A stretch of 13,883 bases of DNA from Galdieria sulphuraria (GCF_000341285.1 NW_005178391.1:1-13883); one strand, 5' to 3'. Counted from the stretch's first letter, positions 1-7,985 are shown. The notes: a model not told the origin generated them from the letters alone. Numbers and translations are program-made.

Positions 1-467
1 ACTTAAATAACTTAATATAACTTAATAAACATAACATAAGAAAATTGAACTTTGTGACATTACACAATTACTCTACTTTTGAAAAAGTAAAGTTATTGCA
101 ATTTTTGGTTTTCTCGGTTTATTTCTATTATTTTTATTTCTAAACTGTATCCTACTTATTATTTTTGGACATCTTTTGATTCCTTAAATGCAACTTCTTT
201 TTGTGTAACATTGAAAATTGTGTCTTATCGCTCGCATAGATTGGTATCTATTTTGCAATTTACTGATGTTTAAAAATTAAATTTTCAAGTAATTGCATGA
301 TTCTAATCTTTTTTGTTTATGTTAAGATTAATTTTAGTTTATTATTTTTAGTAACTATTTTGAAACAAAAAATTATCTTCTATTGCCCATTAAGCAGCTA
401 CTTTATTATTTATGTATTTTTATTTAAATTTTTTTTACTATATTCAATTTATTGTGTCGAAATAGAA
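1..467. other. AT-rich region without a gene
   Basis: Very AT-rich, T-rich on the + strand, with many stops in all frames. The only open frame (297-485 +, 62 codons) is composed mainly of F, I, L and Y, as expected from T-rich random sequence, and I do not count it as a gene. From about 340 onward there is faint similarity to 1490-1617, so the tandem duplication described next may begin here. No telomere-like simple repeat is present at the window edge. Confidence 0.6.
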
Positions 468-789
468 TTTACTTTGAAACATTGACATATAAGCGTTGAA
501 AATCAAGGCGGTAATAAATTATTTTATTTTCATTTTCAATGCTTTAATTAACTATAGTATTTTGTTAGCATAGTTTTATTAAGTTTAAAAAAGATTATTT
601 TTGACTGAGGTTCGACTATGAAAATATAGAAATATTGCGTGAACAGTATGTCGTCAATCTTACTACTACCTCCATCTCATAAAATATAAATCAAGTTCAA
701 CTTGAAATCTTCTACTTTTAAAACTTAAACCCCTCGAACACCCTTATCATATTTTCCTAAATTCCTCAATTCAAACTACCCTGTCCTTT

Positions 790-1230
790 TCATACACTGC
801 CCTTACAGTTTTCAATATCCCTTCCCATTTCCAATTTACCCATCCTTCCCCACCTACCAACAATAATGGCAATTTCAAAATCACAATCCGCCTCTGGGTT
901 GGCCCCTTTCTTCCCAATTGGCCTCAATCCTCCCTCCCACTCATTTTCCCCCATGGCAATTTTCAAATCACAATTGCCCATTCACATTTCGAGTNGACCC
1001 CTCTCCAAATTTGCCCATTCTTCCCCCCACTCATTTCCCCCCATGCCAATTTCCAATTCACAATTGACCCCCATCCCTCTTCCACTTCCAATTGGCCCCT
1101 TTTTTCCCCCCATCCACACACTCCAAGACAATTTTCAAACCAAAGTTGCACTACCATCCTTTACCCGCAATCGACAATTTCACTCACCCACACATATTCT
1201 CTCATCAAATGGCAATTTACAAAATGCAAT
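790..1230. repeat. C-rich tandem repeat, core A (units about 85-90 bp)
   Basis: The + strand is almost free of G outside short GG steps and very rich in C and T. The anchor ATGGCAATTT, or a close variant, recurs near 866, 953, 1043, about 1125 and 1209, giving spacings of roughly 87, 90, 83 and 84 bp. Each unit has CAATTT, a TCAAATCACAATT stretch and runs of four to seven C. The units are quite diverged from one another. An open frame (866-1312 +, 148 codons) runs through it, but it reflects the absence of stops in C-rich DNA and contains the N at 995. Confidence 0.75.
995..995. other. Ambiguous base (N)
   Basis: A single N lies inside the C-rich core A, in the context TCGAGTNGACCC. It is probably a low-quality call in a hard-to-sequence C-rich tract, and it leaves one codon undefined in any frame crossing it. 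Confidence 0.95.
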
Positions 1231-1312
1231 TCATTGTCTTTTTCAAGTTCGTTCATTATTTTTTTGCACCATTTTACTTAAGCACTTTAAATATGTGTAT
1301 TTCTTTGAATAA

Positions 1313-1617
1313 AAATCTTTCTTTCTATACTTTCGACGACTATGTTCTCTTTTTTTATTGGTTAGTTTTCACTTTTTTTGTTATTAACTTTTAACAAAAA
1401 TAATCCTTGCGTTTATGGCGTGTCTGTAGTATAGCGTGTCAAGGCAGCTTTAAAATTTTACTTATTATCATTATTTTTGTTGTGTATATTTTTAGTAAAT
1501 ATTGTCAAACTAAACTAAAAATTATTTATTTTTGTCAATTTAGTGGATAATGTACAAATATAGTCTTTAAAATTAATTCTTTTTTTGCTTTGTTGAGTTC
1601 TATGTGTTTATATAATA
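1313..1617. other. AT-rich spacer between repeat copies 1 and 2
   Basis: T-rich spacer with no gene that I can support. A 100-codon frame overlapping its start (1092-1394 +) is a read-out of C-rich then T-rich sequence. The end of the spacer (from about 1490) resembles 340-467 weakly, including a TTTTTAGTAA block, which suggests the duplicated unit covers most of this spacer. Confidence 0.55.
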
Positions 1618-2198
1618 TTTACTTTGAACATTTAATTGTAACAGTTGAAAATTAAGTCAATGATAAAATTTTTTAATAATGTTTTAAATGTTTCAATTAA
1701 CTATATTAAATTGTTATTATATTTTCTTTAGAAATTTAATAAGAAGATTATTTTAGAGTAAAAACGCATTATGAAAAGCATAAAAACAGTATGTGAACAG
1801 TATGTATTTGAACTTTCTACTACTACTATCTCATAAAATATCACTGAAGTTCAAATTTCAATCTTTTGCTTTTCGAATTGGAATTTTTCAAACACTCTTC
1901 CTGTACGGACTCTCCCAGTATTTTCATTTCACACTCAGTCCTCTTTGCACACTGTCCTCAATTTCAAATGCCCCCCATTTCTAATTTACCCATTCTTCCC
2001 AGCCCGCCACAATAGCAATTTTCAAATCAACACAATCGCCTTTGAGTTGGTCCCTCTTCAATTTCCTCGCACCCCTTTTTCCCCATCCATTTTCCTCCAC
2101 CGAAATTTCCCCTCCCATCTCCAAGTGGGCCCATTCTTCCCCAGCCCACTACAATGGCAATTTCAAATCACGATAACCTTGGGGTTGGCCCCAATAGG

Positions 2199-2223
2199 CC
2201 CCCTTTCCCCACCCATTTTCCCC
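2199..2223 (-). other. G-quadruplex-type motif, core B unit 2
   Basis: The + strand has four C runs separated by TTT, A and ATTTT. The - strand therefore reads GGGG-AAAAT-GGG-T-GGGG-AAA-GGGGG, which meets the usual rule of four runs of three or more G with loops of 1-7 bases. Folding is inferred from the pattern only. Confidence 0.6.
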
Positions 2224-2331
2224 ATCACAATTTCCCCTCCCATTTCCAATCCAATTTACCCATTCTTCCCTCAGCCCACCCCCACAATGGCAATTTCAAA
2301 TCACGATCACCTTGGGGTTGGCCCAAATTGG

Positions 2332-2355
2332 CCCCTTTCCCCACCCATTTTCCCC
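2332..2355 (-). other. G-quadruplex-type motif, core B unit 3
   Basis: Same motif one unit later: on the - strand, G runs with loops AAAAT, T and AAA. It lies at the start of the tract that is nearly identical to core C. Confidence 0.6.
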
Positions 2356-2427
2356 CATCGCAATTTCCCCACTCTCTCCCATTTCCAATTTACCCATTCT
2401 TCCCCAGCCCACCCCACACCCAGAATG

Positions 2428-2449
2428 GCAATTTTCAAATCAAAATTGC
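2428..2449. repeat. Short inverted repeat in core B
   Basis: GCAATTTT and AAAATTGC form a perfect 8-bp stem around the 6-base loop CAAATC. It sits at the conserved GGCAATTTTC anchor of the repeat. A related 7-bp stem occurs in core A at 955-961 and 972-978 (GGCAATT and AATTGCC). In core C the same stem has one mismatch. Confidence 0.5.
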
Positions 2450-2780
2450 GCGGGCCCATTTTCAATCGGCCTCTCTTTTCAAAATTCCCCATCTTTCCCA
2501 TTAGCAGAAAAAATCACTAAAAAGTGTGTATTGTATACTGGTACTCAACATATTATGCAGAATCACACCCAATAGCAAAACCAAAATTCTCGTCTAACAG
2601 AATAAAATAGCAATATAATCCAACATTTAGTTATTTGTAAAAAGAATGCACTCCAATGAGTTGTGGTCAACGACTTGTTATATAGTAAAAACTATCTGCA
2701 GCTATGAAAAGAGAATGTAGAGATTTTCTCTCATTATGATTCTTGCCAAGCAAACTATAAACTAGGTTATCCATTATGCG

Positions 2781-2873
2781 TTAAGATAAAAGACTACTAG
2801 TACTAGCTGGTATTTTGTTTGTCAAACCTACTTGTGTAAATTCTTCTAATAAATCCATATGATCATTGTGCAT
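2781..2873 (-). pseudogene. Relic reading frame in 3' flank B, MDLLEEFTQV block
   Basis: Function unknown. From ATG at 2858 (a second in-frame ATG is five codons upstream at 2873) the - strand reads MDLLEEFTQVGLTNKIPAST and then reaches a TAA at 2783-2781. The copy at 8328 begins with the same ten residues and stays open for 79 codons, so this copy is truncated by a stop and the alignment becomes gapped beyond it. Just upstream, at 2888-2880, the - strand reads TCTCTTTAG, which resembles a 3' splice site. Differences between the copies fall about evenly on the three codon positions, so this stretch seems to have drifted without selection after duplication. Confidence 0.4.
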
Positions 2874-3035
2874 TTGCTACTAAAGAGACTATCGACGATA
2901 TATAAATACGATATGAAACAAAGTCTAAGATATGAATAACTCCACTTACATATGGGATAGTTTTCGTGTTGCTAGTATAAAACAACTGGACGGAAGAAAA
3001 GACTTATGAAAAATGGACAGACAATATACGATAAT

Positions 3036-3173
3036 TCAAACAACCCATGTCATTCTAGCAACACTATCCAAGCCATATTCAACTTGAGAATACACAATGA
3101 ACTTACTACTATTTATGTCACTTGCCTTGTATAAGTCTTCTTCAATAGGTAAAACTTGTCTTTGATTCACAAA
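3036..3173 (-). pseudogene. Relic reading frame in 3' flank B, QRQV...EDLYK block
   Basis: Function unknown. A 45-codon open stretch without an ATG start, bounded by TGA upstream and TGA at 3038-3036. It contains QRQVLPIEEDLYKASDIN and VEYGLDSVARMTWVV. The equivalent frame in the other copy (8657-8559) preserves QRQV, IE, DLYK, SDIN, FIV and VEYGLD. Counting differences in the alignable part, third codon positions change most (about nine, against six first and five second), a weak sign of past coding. After DLYK this copy has GCAAGT where the other has GTAAGT, so it may be an exon end with a decayed or GC-type donor. I know no family with this sequence. Confidence 0.4.
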
Positions 3174-3205
3174 TCAGCAACTTGTCTAAAGTGCATTCTT
3201 ACATC

Positions 3206-3410
3206 GGCATGATGTGAAAGTCTGCAAGAGTGAGATCGTTTTTTCCAACTTCTTACCAATCTGAGTTTCCATACTACAAAAAAAGTTATCAGTTCGTTTC
3301 TCAATCATCATAAAAAATACTCTTTCGTCTTTCTATTTCCTGAAAAAAAAAGAGTAATGACTTAACAAATTGATAGCGTATTACAATTCTTTAATCTTGT
3401 GTCTGGCAAT
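3206..3410. other. Unique sequence after 3' flank B
   Basis: This is where similarity between the two 3' flanks has ended. It holds several A and T runs but no gene, and I see no polypurine or tRNA-complementary signal clear enough to name. Confidence 0.5.
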
Positions 3411-3692
3411 CTATATAAACTGTACTTTTTTATATGAATTGTTCGTGCTTCTTGAAATAACTAGCTTTACACCATCAAAGTCATTTCGTTTGGTACCTAG
3501 AACAATCTCTTCCCAGTGCAAGTTGACCAGGTTTTGTTCGTTCGTTCGTAGAGCAGTTTCCATCTGACCTTGGTGTCGAAGAAAATTGATAAACTTGAGT
3601 GTACACACTTTGGTAAATGTTTTTTTTTTCTTCTCAGTATGGACTGCCAAGTCTACTGCTTTCTCCCTTTCTTTATACTTTGGTTTCCTCAC
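3411..3692 (-). pseudogene. Uncharacterised open frame, 93 codons
   Basis: Function unknown. The open stretch begins with GTG rather than ATG, and the first internal Met is in the QMETAL segment, so as written it is not a complete gene; it could be an exon or a relic. Its translation is lysine-rich at the start (YKEREKAVDLAVHTEKKKK) and then mixed polar (NEQNLVNLHWEEIVLGTKR), which looks more like protein than the hydrophobic opposite-strand frames at 3370-3567 and 3570-3797. No membrane segment or known motif is visible. A frame this long is expected occasionally by chance here. Confidence 0.25.
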
Positions 3693-3768
3693 ATAGTTTC
3701 AAAGAGCTACAAAGTAAACCTGCTTTCTCTCCTTTTTGGTTACATGGTACTTGGTTGCTTTAATATAT

Positions 3769-3782
3769 ATACATATATGTAT
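3769..3782. repeat. AT-rich palindrome
   Basis: ATACATATATGTAT is a perfect 14-bp palindrome inside a longer TATATA tract. It is probably simple-sequence DNA; no function is implied. Confidence 0.5.
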
Positions 3783-3898
3783 CTATTATGTGTTTAGAGA
3801 GATATAGTCTTGACACCTTGTTGTTCAGTTTAAAAGAAACAAAAATTGAGTCAATGATGATAGATAGGATGTATATCTAATAGCTTAGCAATTGTTGA

Positions 3899-4117
3899 AA
3901 ACACTCTGAATATTTTCGAATCAAACAGAAAGGTAGTCGGAACAACGAATTTCGGAGTCTCTACGAAAAGAAAAAGACAATGAAATTTGATAAACAATTG
4001 GCAATGTTGGTCAACAGAGTAAAAGCCAGTGAACAAAGAATTCGTGAAATGTATGGACCAGTCCATTCTCAAACGAATAAGAATATGCGAGTAGTAAACA
4101 GAAAGCTTTATGAATAA
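3899..4117 (+). pseudogene. Uncharacterised charged open frame, 72 codons
   Basis: Function unknown. Open from just after TGA at 3896 to TAA at 4115-4117, with the first ATG at 3980, which would leave 45 residues. The translation is strongly charged and polar: YFRIKQKGSRNNEFRSLYEK, then MKFDKQLAMLVNRVKASEQR, ending MRVVNRKLYE. A short helical, possibly coiled-coil stretch is plausible around LAMLVNRVKASEQRIREM. The opposite strand is also open (3851-4072) but reads as hydrophobic residues. It may be the last exon of an old gene or a chance frame. Confidence 0.22.
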
Positions 4118-5319
4118 ATGGATGGGATGTAACTTTATGTAGTTTTCATTTATGAAAGGCCTACTGAAAGATATTTATTGGAATCCTTGTATCCAGATTG
4201 AGGTAAAGTAAGATCCTTGGCAACTTTAAGCGAAACAATAATGAAGGTGCTTCTTATCCTATTGCCAATTACCAAAGGACTGCTAGTCAGTTGAAAAAAG
4301 TCCATATCAAATATACAACACCTCAAAATGACTACTGTTCGACAATCAAACCCTTTCCAAATTTTGCAAGGTTTCCTTATTTCTTTCACGGAAACAAAAA
4401 ACGATTTTACCTTTTAAATTCCAAAGTCTAAACTATTTCGCAGTTGTACGAGACTGAAATTTACGATAGACAAAAAGTTATAAAACAGTATCAGAGGATC
4501 TCCTAGGAAATGAAAAAGTACACGTTGACTTTGTCAAAGTTCATAAAATTGTTTTCTTTGTTAAGGCATACAAATAAGTACCTTCAAGTAGTATTTTAAA
4601 CAAATTCCAACAGGAAACAATTGTGCTTAAAATTGAATTTTCGAGACAAAACAGAGGTATCATTTATCGAAGGAAAATTTGCTAAAAAAAGAATGACACC
4701 TAGTGTTCTTCTGTTCATAAAGGTGTAGAACCATACATAAAATGGTGCGAAAATGGAAAAATAACACTTGAGCTTGTTTTGGAAAACTCCATACAATGAA
4801 ACTAATCGTTCAATAAATGAAAGTTTTATCTATCACCATCTCATGGATCATTTTAACCGTCTCTCTCGATATATTGCTACATTTGAAAAAGCTTCCTTGA
4901 AGAACAGTCTTGTAAAAAGTGGAACAAAGAGTGCGACACCAACTTTGACTCGAATGACGTTGTTCATATTTTTTGGTACCTTTTCCACTTTCCCATAAAT
5001 ATATAGTTTTATACTTTTTGTTTCACTCGCTCATTTTTGCACAGAGTTTTCTCGTCTTTTAAAAGTCAAAATGCTTTATCTGCTTGTAAGAGTCAACTCA
5101 TACTCTCAGGTTTCATTTCTTCCATAGTCTTGAGCCTACAATCCAACACTATCGTTTCTCTATAGCCTTTTTCCAATCCATTTCATATTCGAGCGACAAA
5201 ATTGAGCTTTGTAAATACAACATACGCTGCAGCAGGCTTGTATATTCTTCTCTCAACGAAGCAAACACAGACGTTCTTTTCTAGTTTTTCTTTTGAACTT
5301 TTCAAAAAGTTTCCTATAG
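4118..5319. other. Mostly unique sequence with short frames only
   Basis: No supported gene. Open frames of 66-79 codons occur on both strands (4150-4389 -, 4596-4796 -, 4768-4998 +) with no recognisable domain. Of these, 4768-4998 (+), which reads SLFWKTPYNETNRSINESFI and onward, has the most ordinary amino-acid mix. I cannot tell it from chance. Confidence 0.4.
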
Positions 5320-5748
5320 ACCTATGGTGGTGAGATCTCTTTCACCGGTGATGTTTCTCAGCAATCCAACGTCTATTGATGTGGATATTACGTTAAACCA
5401 GATAGTGGTAAACAATAAATAGACCCAGAGTATGCAGCATCTTTTTCCATTTATTGTTTGACAGAAACTCTTGGAGATAGTTTTCAAGAATTTCAATGTT
5501 ATTCTCGCTTGTGTTTTCAAGTCTATGATGTCAGTAACTGTAAATCGATTGTAAGAAATGTTGAACAATTCCTGGAAATTTTTCTGGGTCTCACCTGTAA
5601 TGTATTTACTTTATCTTCTTCGATTGACTCCAACATACGTATTCGTTTAACGTGTATACCTCTTCATAAAACTCAAAAAGCATTGCTAGGGCATGAAGAG
5701 GTTTTTTTTGCCCATTCCTTGACTTTTAAAAGACAAAGTAGTACTTAA
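5320..5748 (+). pseudogene. Possible degraded coding frame with two internal stops
   Basis: Function unknown. One register stays readable for 143 codons, interrupted only by TGA at 5377 and TAA at 5416, with the last 110 codons (5419-5748) uninterrupted. About eight or nine stops would be expected in random DNA of this composition. Segments include GGEISFTGDVSQQSNV, GYYVKPDSGK, SIYCLTETLGDSFQEFQCYS and IRIRLTCIPLHKTQKALLGH. The mix of residues is protein-like, but no family motif is recognised and there is no ATG near the start of the uninterrupted part. The - strand is also open over 5314-5568, so the assignment of strand is uncertain. Confidence 0.3.
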
Positions 5749-7137
5749 TAGAATCTACATTCCAAGACTTGTGCAGATGCAACAGAGTCGCTCTAAAACT
5801 AGTCAATAGGTTCTTGGACAGAATGTTCAAAGCACGTCGATACACATTCATAAAGTGTGTAAAGTCAAATGGTAGAAATAAATAAATGTGACGACACAGA
5901 ATAAACAGATGGACTTGGAGAAAGAGCCGTTGAGGAGGAGTCTTGTCATTTGAAAGAGTAGATTTCTTGGTGATCCATCAATGTTTTTTGTACAACGTCC
6001 AACCTGGTTTGCGTCTCTTCTTGAAAAGCTGGGACAATAGCTACAACATTAGGTTGGGTATTATACGAGGAAAAAGTCTCCTTGATTACTGCTAGACCTT
6101 TGTGGATAATCTCTCCATTGTTATCGGTAATAAATGTACAAGTTGTTTTTGGCTTTACACGGCATCTTTTTGCAACGTCTTGAATGTTGGTCTCTGTGTT
6201 TTCAAGAAACTGAGTGAATCACAAAATATCTTTACAAGACAACGTGAGGTGTATATCCATTTCTGTGGAGTGTTGATATTACCTTGGGAACCAGAAAAGA
6301 AAACCAAAAAAGGATTTCATCTATTCTCCCAAAAAAAGAGACAGAAAGATTGATTGGTGTTACAATGAAACAGTCAGTTCCCAAAAAAGGATAAAAAAAG
6401 CTGCAACACTATGTTCAACCAGCTGTATTGCTTTCAACAGACTCGACACAACCAATTGGTAACGAGTCTCCGATATGGATGACAACACTCTCTCAAACTA
6501 TAGGAGAGAATGGGCAAGCAATGTCATCAAGGTTTTGGGTAAACATGGGAAAAGACTGTCGTTTAACTTGATGATGGGTAAGAATCAACAAGGCAGGGAA
6601 TTCTACAGTAATAGCAATCTAATGAGAAACCAATGCCAAGTCTTGTTGTCTCATCCAAAAAGCAACCAACAAAGATTGACAAATTTGCAGAGAGTTGGTC
6701 TTCAAAGACGTTATTGAAGCTTCTATTGTATTTGATCGTAAAGGATTTTCCATGACATAGTTGCAAAGAAGAAAAGGCTTCATAAGGCGAATTCACTTTT
6801 TTTCGTTGCAAGTGATTTCTTGGATCTGGTAATTGAGAATAGCCAACCAACATCATGAATTGATATTTGAGTTTAGAAAAGGAGATATCAAGTTGTTAAG
6901 GAATATGTAAAGGTGAATTCGTGGAGACTTGTTCAAAGGAAAAGTCTCACAAACGTAGGGGTACAATACGCTTATTGTATGGATAATTTGAGGGAATAGT
7001 AGGGGAATATTGTCCCGATGTAAGGGCAGTCCTTGGAGAGTGAAACATACTTTTATAAGTATCACCTGAAGACAATCTAGTAAAACCAAACCTATCTCCA
7101 AGGCTGTAGTTGCTGCACTTTTTCGTACAGACATTAA
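5749..7137. other. Unique sequence with overlapping short frames on both strands
   Basis: No gene is supported. Frames of 80-97 codons lie at 6102-6353 (+), 6475-6717 (+), 6563-6856 (-) and 6853-7140 (-), partly opposite each other. That at 6475-6717 (+) starts with ATG and is Arg, Asn and Gln rich; that at 6853-7140 (-) is Leu and Ile rich. None carries a motif I know, and overlap on opposite strands means at most one of each pair could be real. Confidence 0.4.
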
Positions 7138-7584
7138 CAAGCCCTTGTCGTTGGACTAGAACACAGTTCTTGGCTATGGATAAAACTGTACTCCAATCCT
7201 TCAAGTATGGTTATGCTTCAACAGGTAAACAAAAAGTTTTCAAGGGTTCTTTTCTTGTGTTTCTTGGGTGTCTTTGTCTCAAGGGTTCGCAAAGACTTGA
7301 GCTTCGAAAAGGACAACTTTTCTTTGACTTTTACTACTTATAGCTTTGTTCAATGTCTTGGTAAACCAAACGATGATATCATTCAACTGGCTACTCAACT
7401 CAATATCACTTGTGTTTTTCCAAACTCGTTACTCTCAAGGGTACTTGTCCATTTTTAAGGAGTCATTTCAAACAATATTGAGGTGGAACCTAAACATGTT
7501 ACAAACTGTGATTTTGCTGAATTGAAACGTATTTTTTTGTTACGGTTATTCAAAACAAGTACTTTTGAAAAGAGTAAAAAATAG
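7138..7584 (+). pseudogene. Uncharacterised frame, 149 codons with one stop
   Basis: Function unknown. From after TAA at 7135 the register continues to TAG at 7582-7584 with a single in-frame TAA at 7456-7458. The first ATG is at 7207. The part before the stop contains a hydrophobic stretch (VLFLCFLGVFVSRV, possibly one membrane segment) and LGKPNDDIIQLATQLNITCV; the part after it reads GVISNNIEVEPKHVTNCDF and ends FEKSKK, a plausible C-terminus. The stop could be a mutation, a sequencing error, or lie in a very short intron (a GT occurs at 7441 and an AG at 7458-7459). The - strand is open over 6947-7204 as well. It is among the better coding candidates here, but unproven. Confidence 0.33.
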
Positions 7585-7719
7585 CCATTTTTTGTCATTC
7601 TTCTCTTCTTTTGCATAGAATGTGTCTTTAAAGCATTGGCTCTTAATGTTTCGTTATCACTGTGGAAATCAAAGTTAACTTTCTTGGAATGATCTTTTAC
7701 TGTTTCAAATGGCTTTACT
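7585..7719. other. T-rich junction before repeat copy 3
   Basis: No gene. Similarity to the sequence upstream of core B begins only at about 7720 (TTACTC, then CACACTGTCCTCAATTTCAAA shared with 1950-1969), so the left edge of copy 3 lies here. Confidence 0.5.
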
Positions 7720-7734
7720 CATTTTTACACACAC

Positions 7735-7985
7735 TGTCCTCAATTTCAAACATCCATAATGGCAATTTTCAAATCAACACAATCGCCTTTTGGTTGGCCC
7801 CTCCTCCAATTTCCTCACACCCCTTTCCCCACCCATTTTCCCCATCGCAATTTCCCCACTCTCTCCCATTTCCAATTTACCCATTCTTCCCCAGCCCACA
7901 ATGGCAATTTTCCCAATCAAAACTGCGCGGGCCCATTCCAAATCGGCCACTCTTTTCAAATTGCCCACCTTCTCCCATCAGCAGA
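7735..7985. repeat. C-rich tandem repeat, core C
   Basis: The anchor AATGGCAATTTT occurs at 7758 and 7900, a spacing of 142 bp. The stretch 7825-7899 differs from 2337-2412 by one C in a C run. The open frames through it (7662-7997 +, 7759-8019 +, 7790-8158 +, and a G-rich one on the - strand) reflect repeat composition. Confidence 0.85.
7820..7843 (-). other. G-quadruplex-type motif, core C
   Basis: On the - strand GGGG-AAAAT-GGG-T-GGGG-AAA-GGGG, the same arrangement as at 2199-2223 and 2332-2355. It coincides with the point where core C switches from resembling unit 1 to resembling unit 3 of core B. Confidence 0.6.

Larger units (their letters stand above)
468..1312. repeat. Compound repeat, copy 1 (5' flank plus C-rich core)
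   Basis: First member of a tandem pair with 1618-2520. The AT-rich 5' part (468-790) aligns in order with 1618-1945: both start TTTACTTTGAA, both have a block reading GTGAACAGTATGT (near 640 and 1795), then a TACTACTAC run followed by TCTCATAAAATAT (near 660-690 and 1818-1840), and both pass into C+T-rich sequence with CAATTTACCCAT. The offset is about 1,150 bp. After the core the copy ends in AT-rich sequence unlike the 3' flank found behind the other two cores, so it lacks that module. The flank has diverged clearly, so the duplication is old. Confidence 0.7.
1945..2510. repeat. C-rich tandem repeat, core B (four units of 133-142 bp)
   Basis: The anchor AATGGCAATTT (AATAGC in the first unit) occurs at 2011, 2153, 2286 and 2424, and CCCATTCTTCCC at 1989, 2130, 2259 and 2393. 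This gives three full units and a partial fourth with spacings of 129-142 bp. A unit runs: CCCATTCTTCCCCAGCCCAC, GGCAATTTTCAAATCA, a TTGGGGTTGGCCC step, CCCTTTCCCCACCCATTTTC, then CAATTTCCCC and CCATTTCCAATTTA. Spacings are not multiples of three, and the 191-codon frame across it (1945-2520 +) changes register between units, so I do not treat it as coding. Confidence 0.85.
1618..2520. repeat. Compound repeat, copy 2 (5' flank plus C-rich core)
   Basis: Second member of the tandem pair. 1618-1945 is the AT-rich 5' flank matching 468-790. 1945-2520 is the C-rich core, larger than in copy 1 and built of longer units. Unlike copy 1 it runs directly into a 3' flank (2505-3205) that recurs at 7975-8680. 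This copy therefore carries all three modules (5' flank, core, 3' flank); copy 1 lacks the 3' flank and copy 3 lacks the 5' flank. Confidence 0.72.
2505..3205. repeat. 3' flank module, copy B
   Basis: Matches 7975-8680 in the same orientation and order. Shared blocks include GCAGAAAAAATCA, TTATGCAGAATCA, ACCCAATAG, CATTATGATTCTTG, CAAGCAAACTAT, AATAAATCCATA, AGACTATCGA, TTCAAACAACCCAT and TGTCTAAAGTG. By eye the clear parts are about 75-80% identical, and the match fades near GTGCATTCTTA at about 3200. On the - strand it holds two short reading frames conserved with the other copy, listed separately. No long open frame exists here. Confidence 0.8.

Noticed and set aside
609-617. GGTTCGACT, resembling the B box of a tRNA gene
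   Set aside because: No A box, acceptor stem or cloverleaf can be built around it, and the surroundings are plain AT-rich DNA.
866-1312. 148-codon open frame (+), and G-rich frames on the - strand at 790-981 and 963-1157
   Set aside because: Product of core A composition. It includes the undefined base at 995 and has no domain.
780-2510. CRISPR-like array
   Set aside because: Units are 85-142 bp, diverged along their whole length, with no short identical repeats separated by unique spacers and no cas genes.
1945-2520. The longest open frame in the window, 191 codons (+), and the overlapping 116-, 87- and 64-codon frames
   Set aside because: They lie entirely in the C-rich tandem repeat, where stop codons are rare for compositional reasons. 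Repeat spacing (133-142 bp) is not a multiple of three, so the frame reads different registers of successive units.
3206-7719. Reverse transcriptase or integrase in the segment between direct repeats
   Set aside because: I looked for Y/F-x-D-D-type and DDE-type contexts in the readable frames. The one DD match (NDDII near 7370) has no supporting context.
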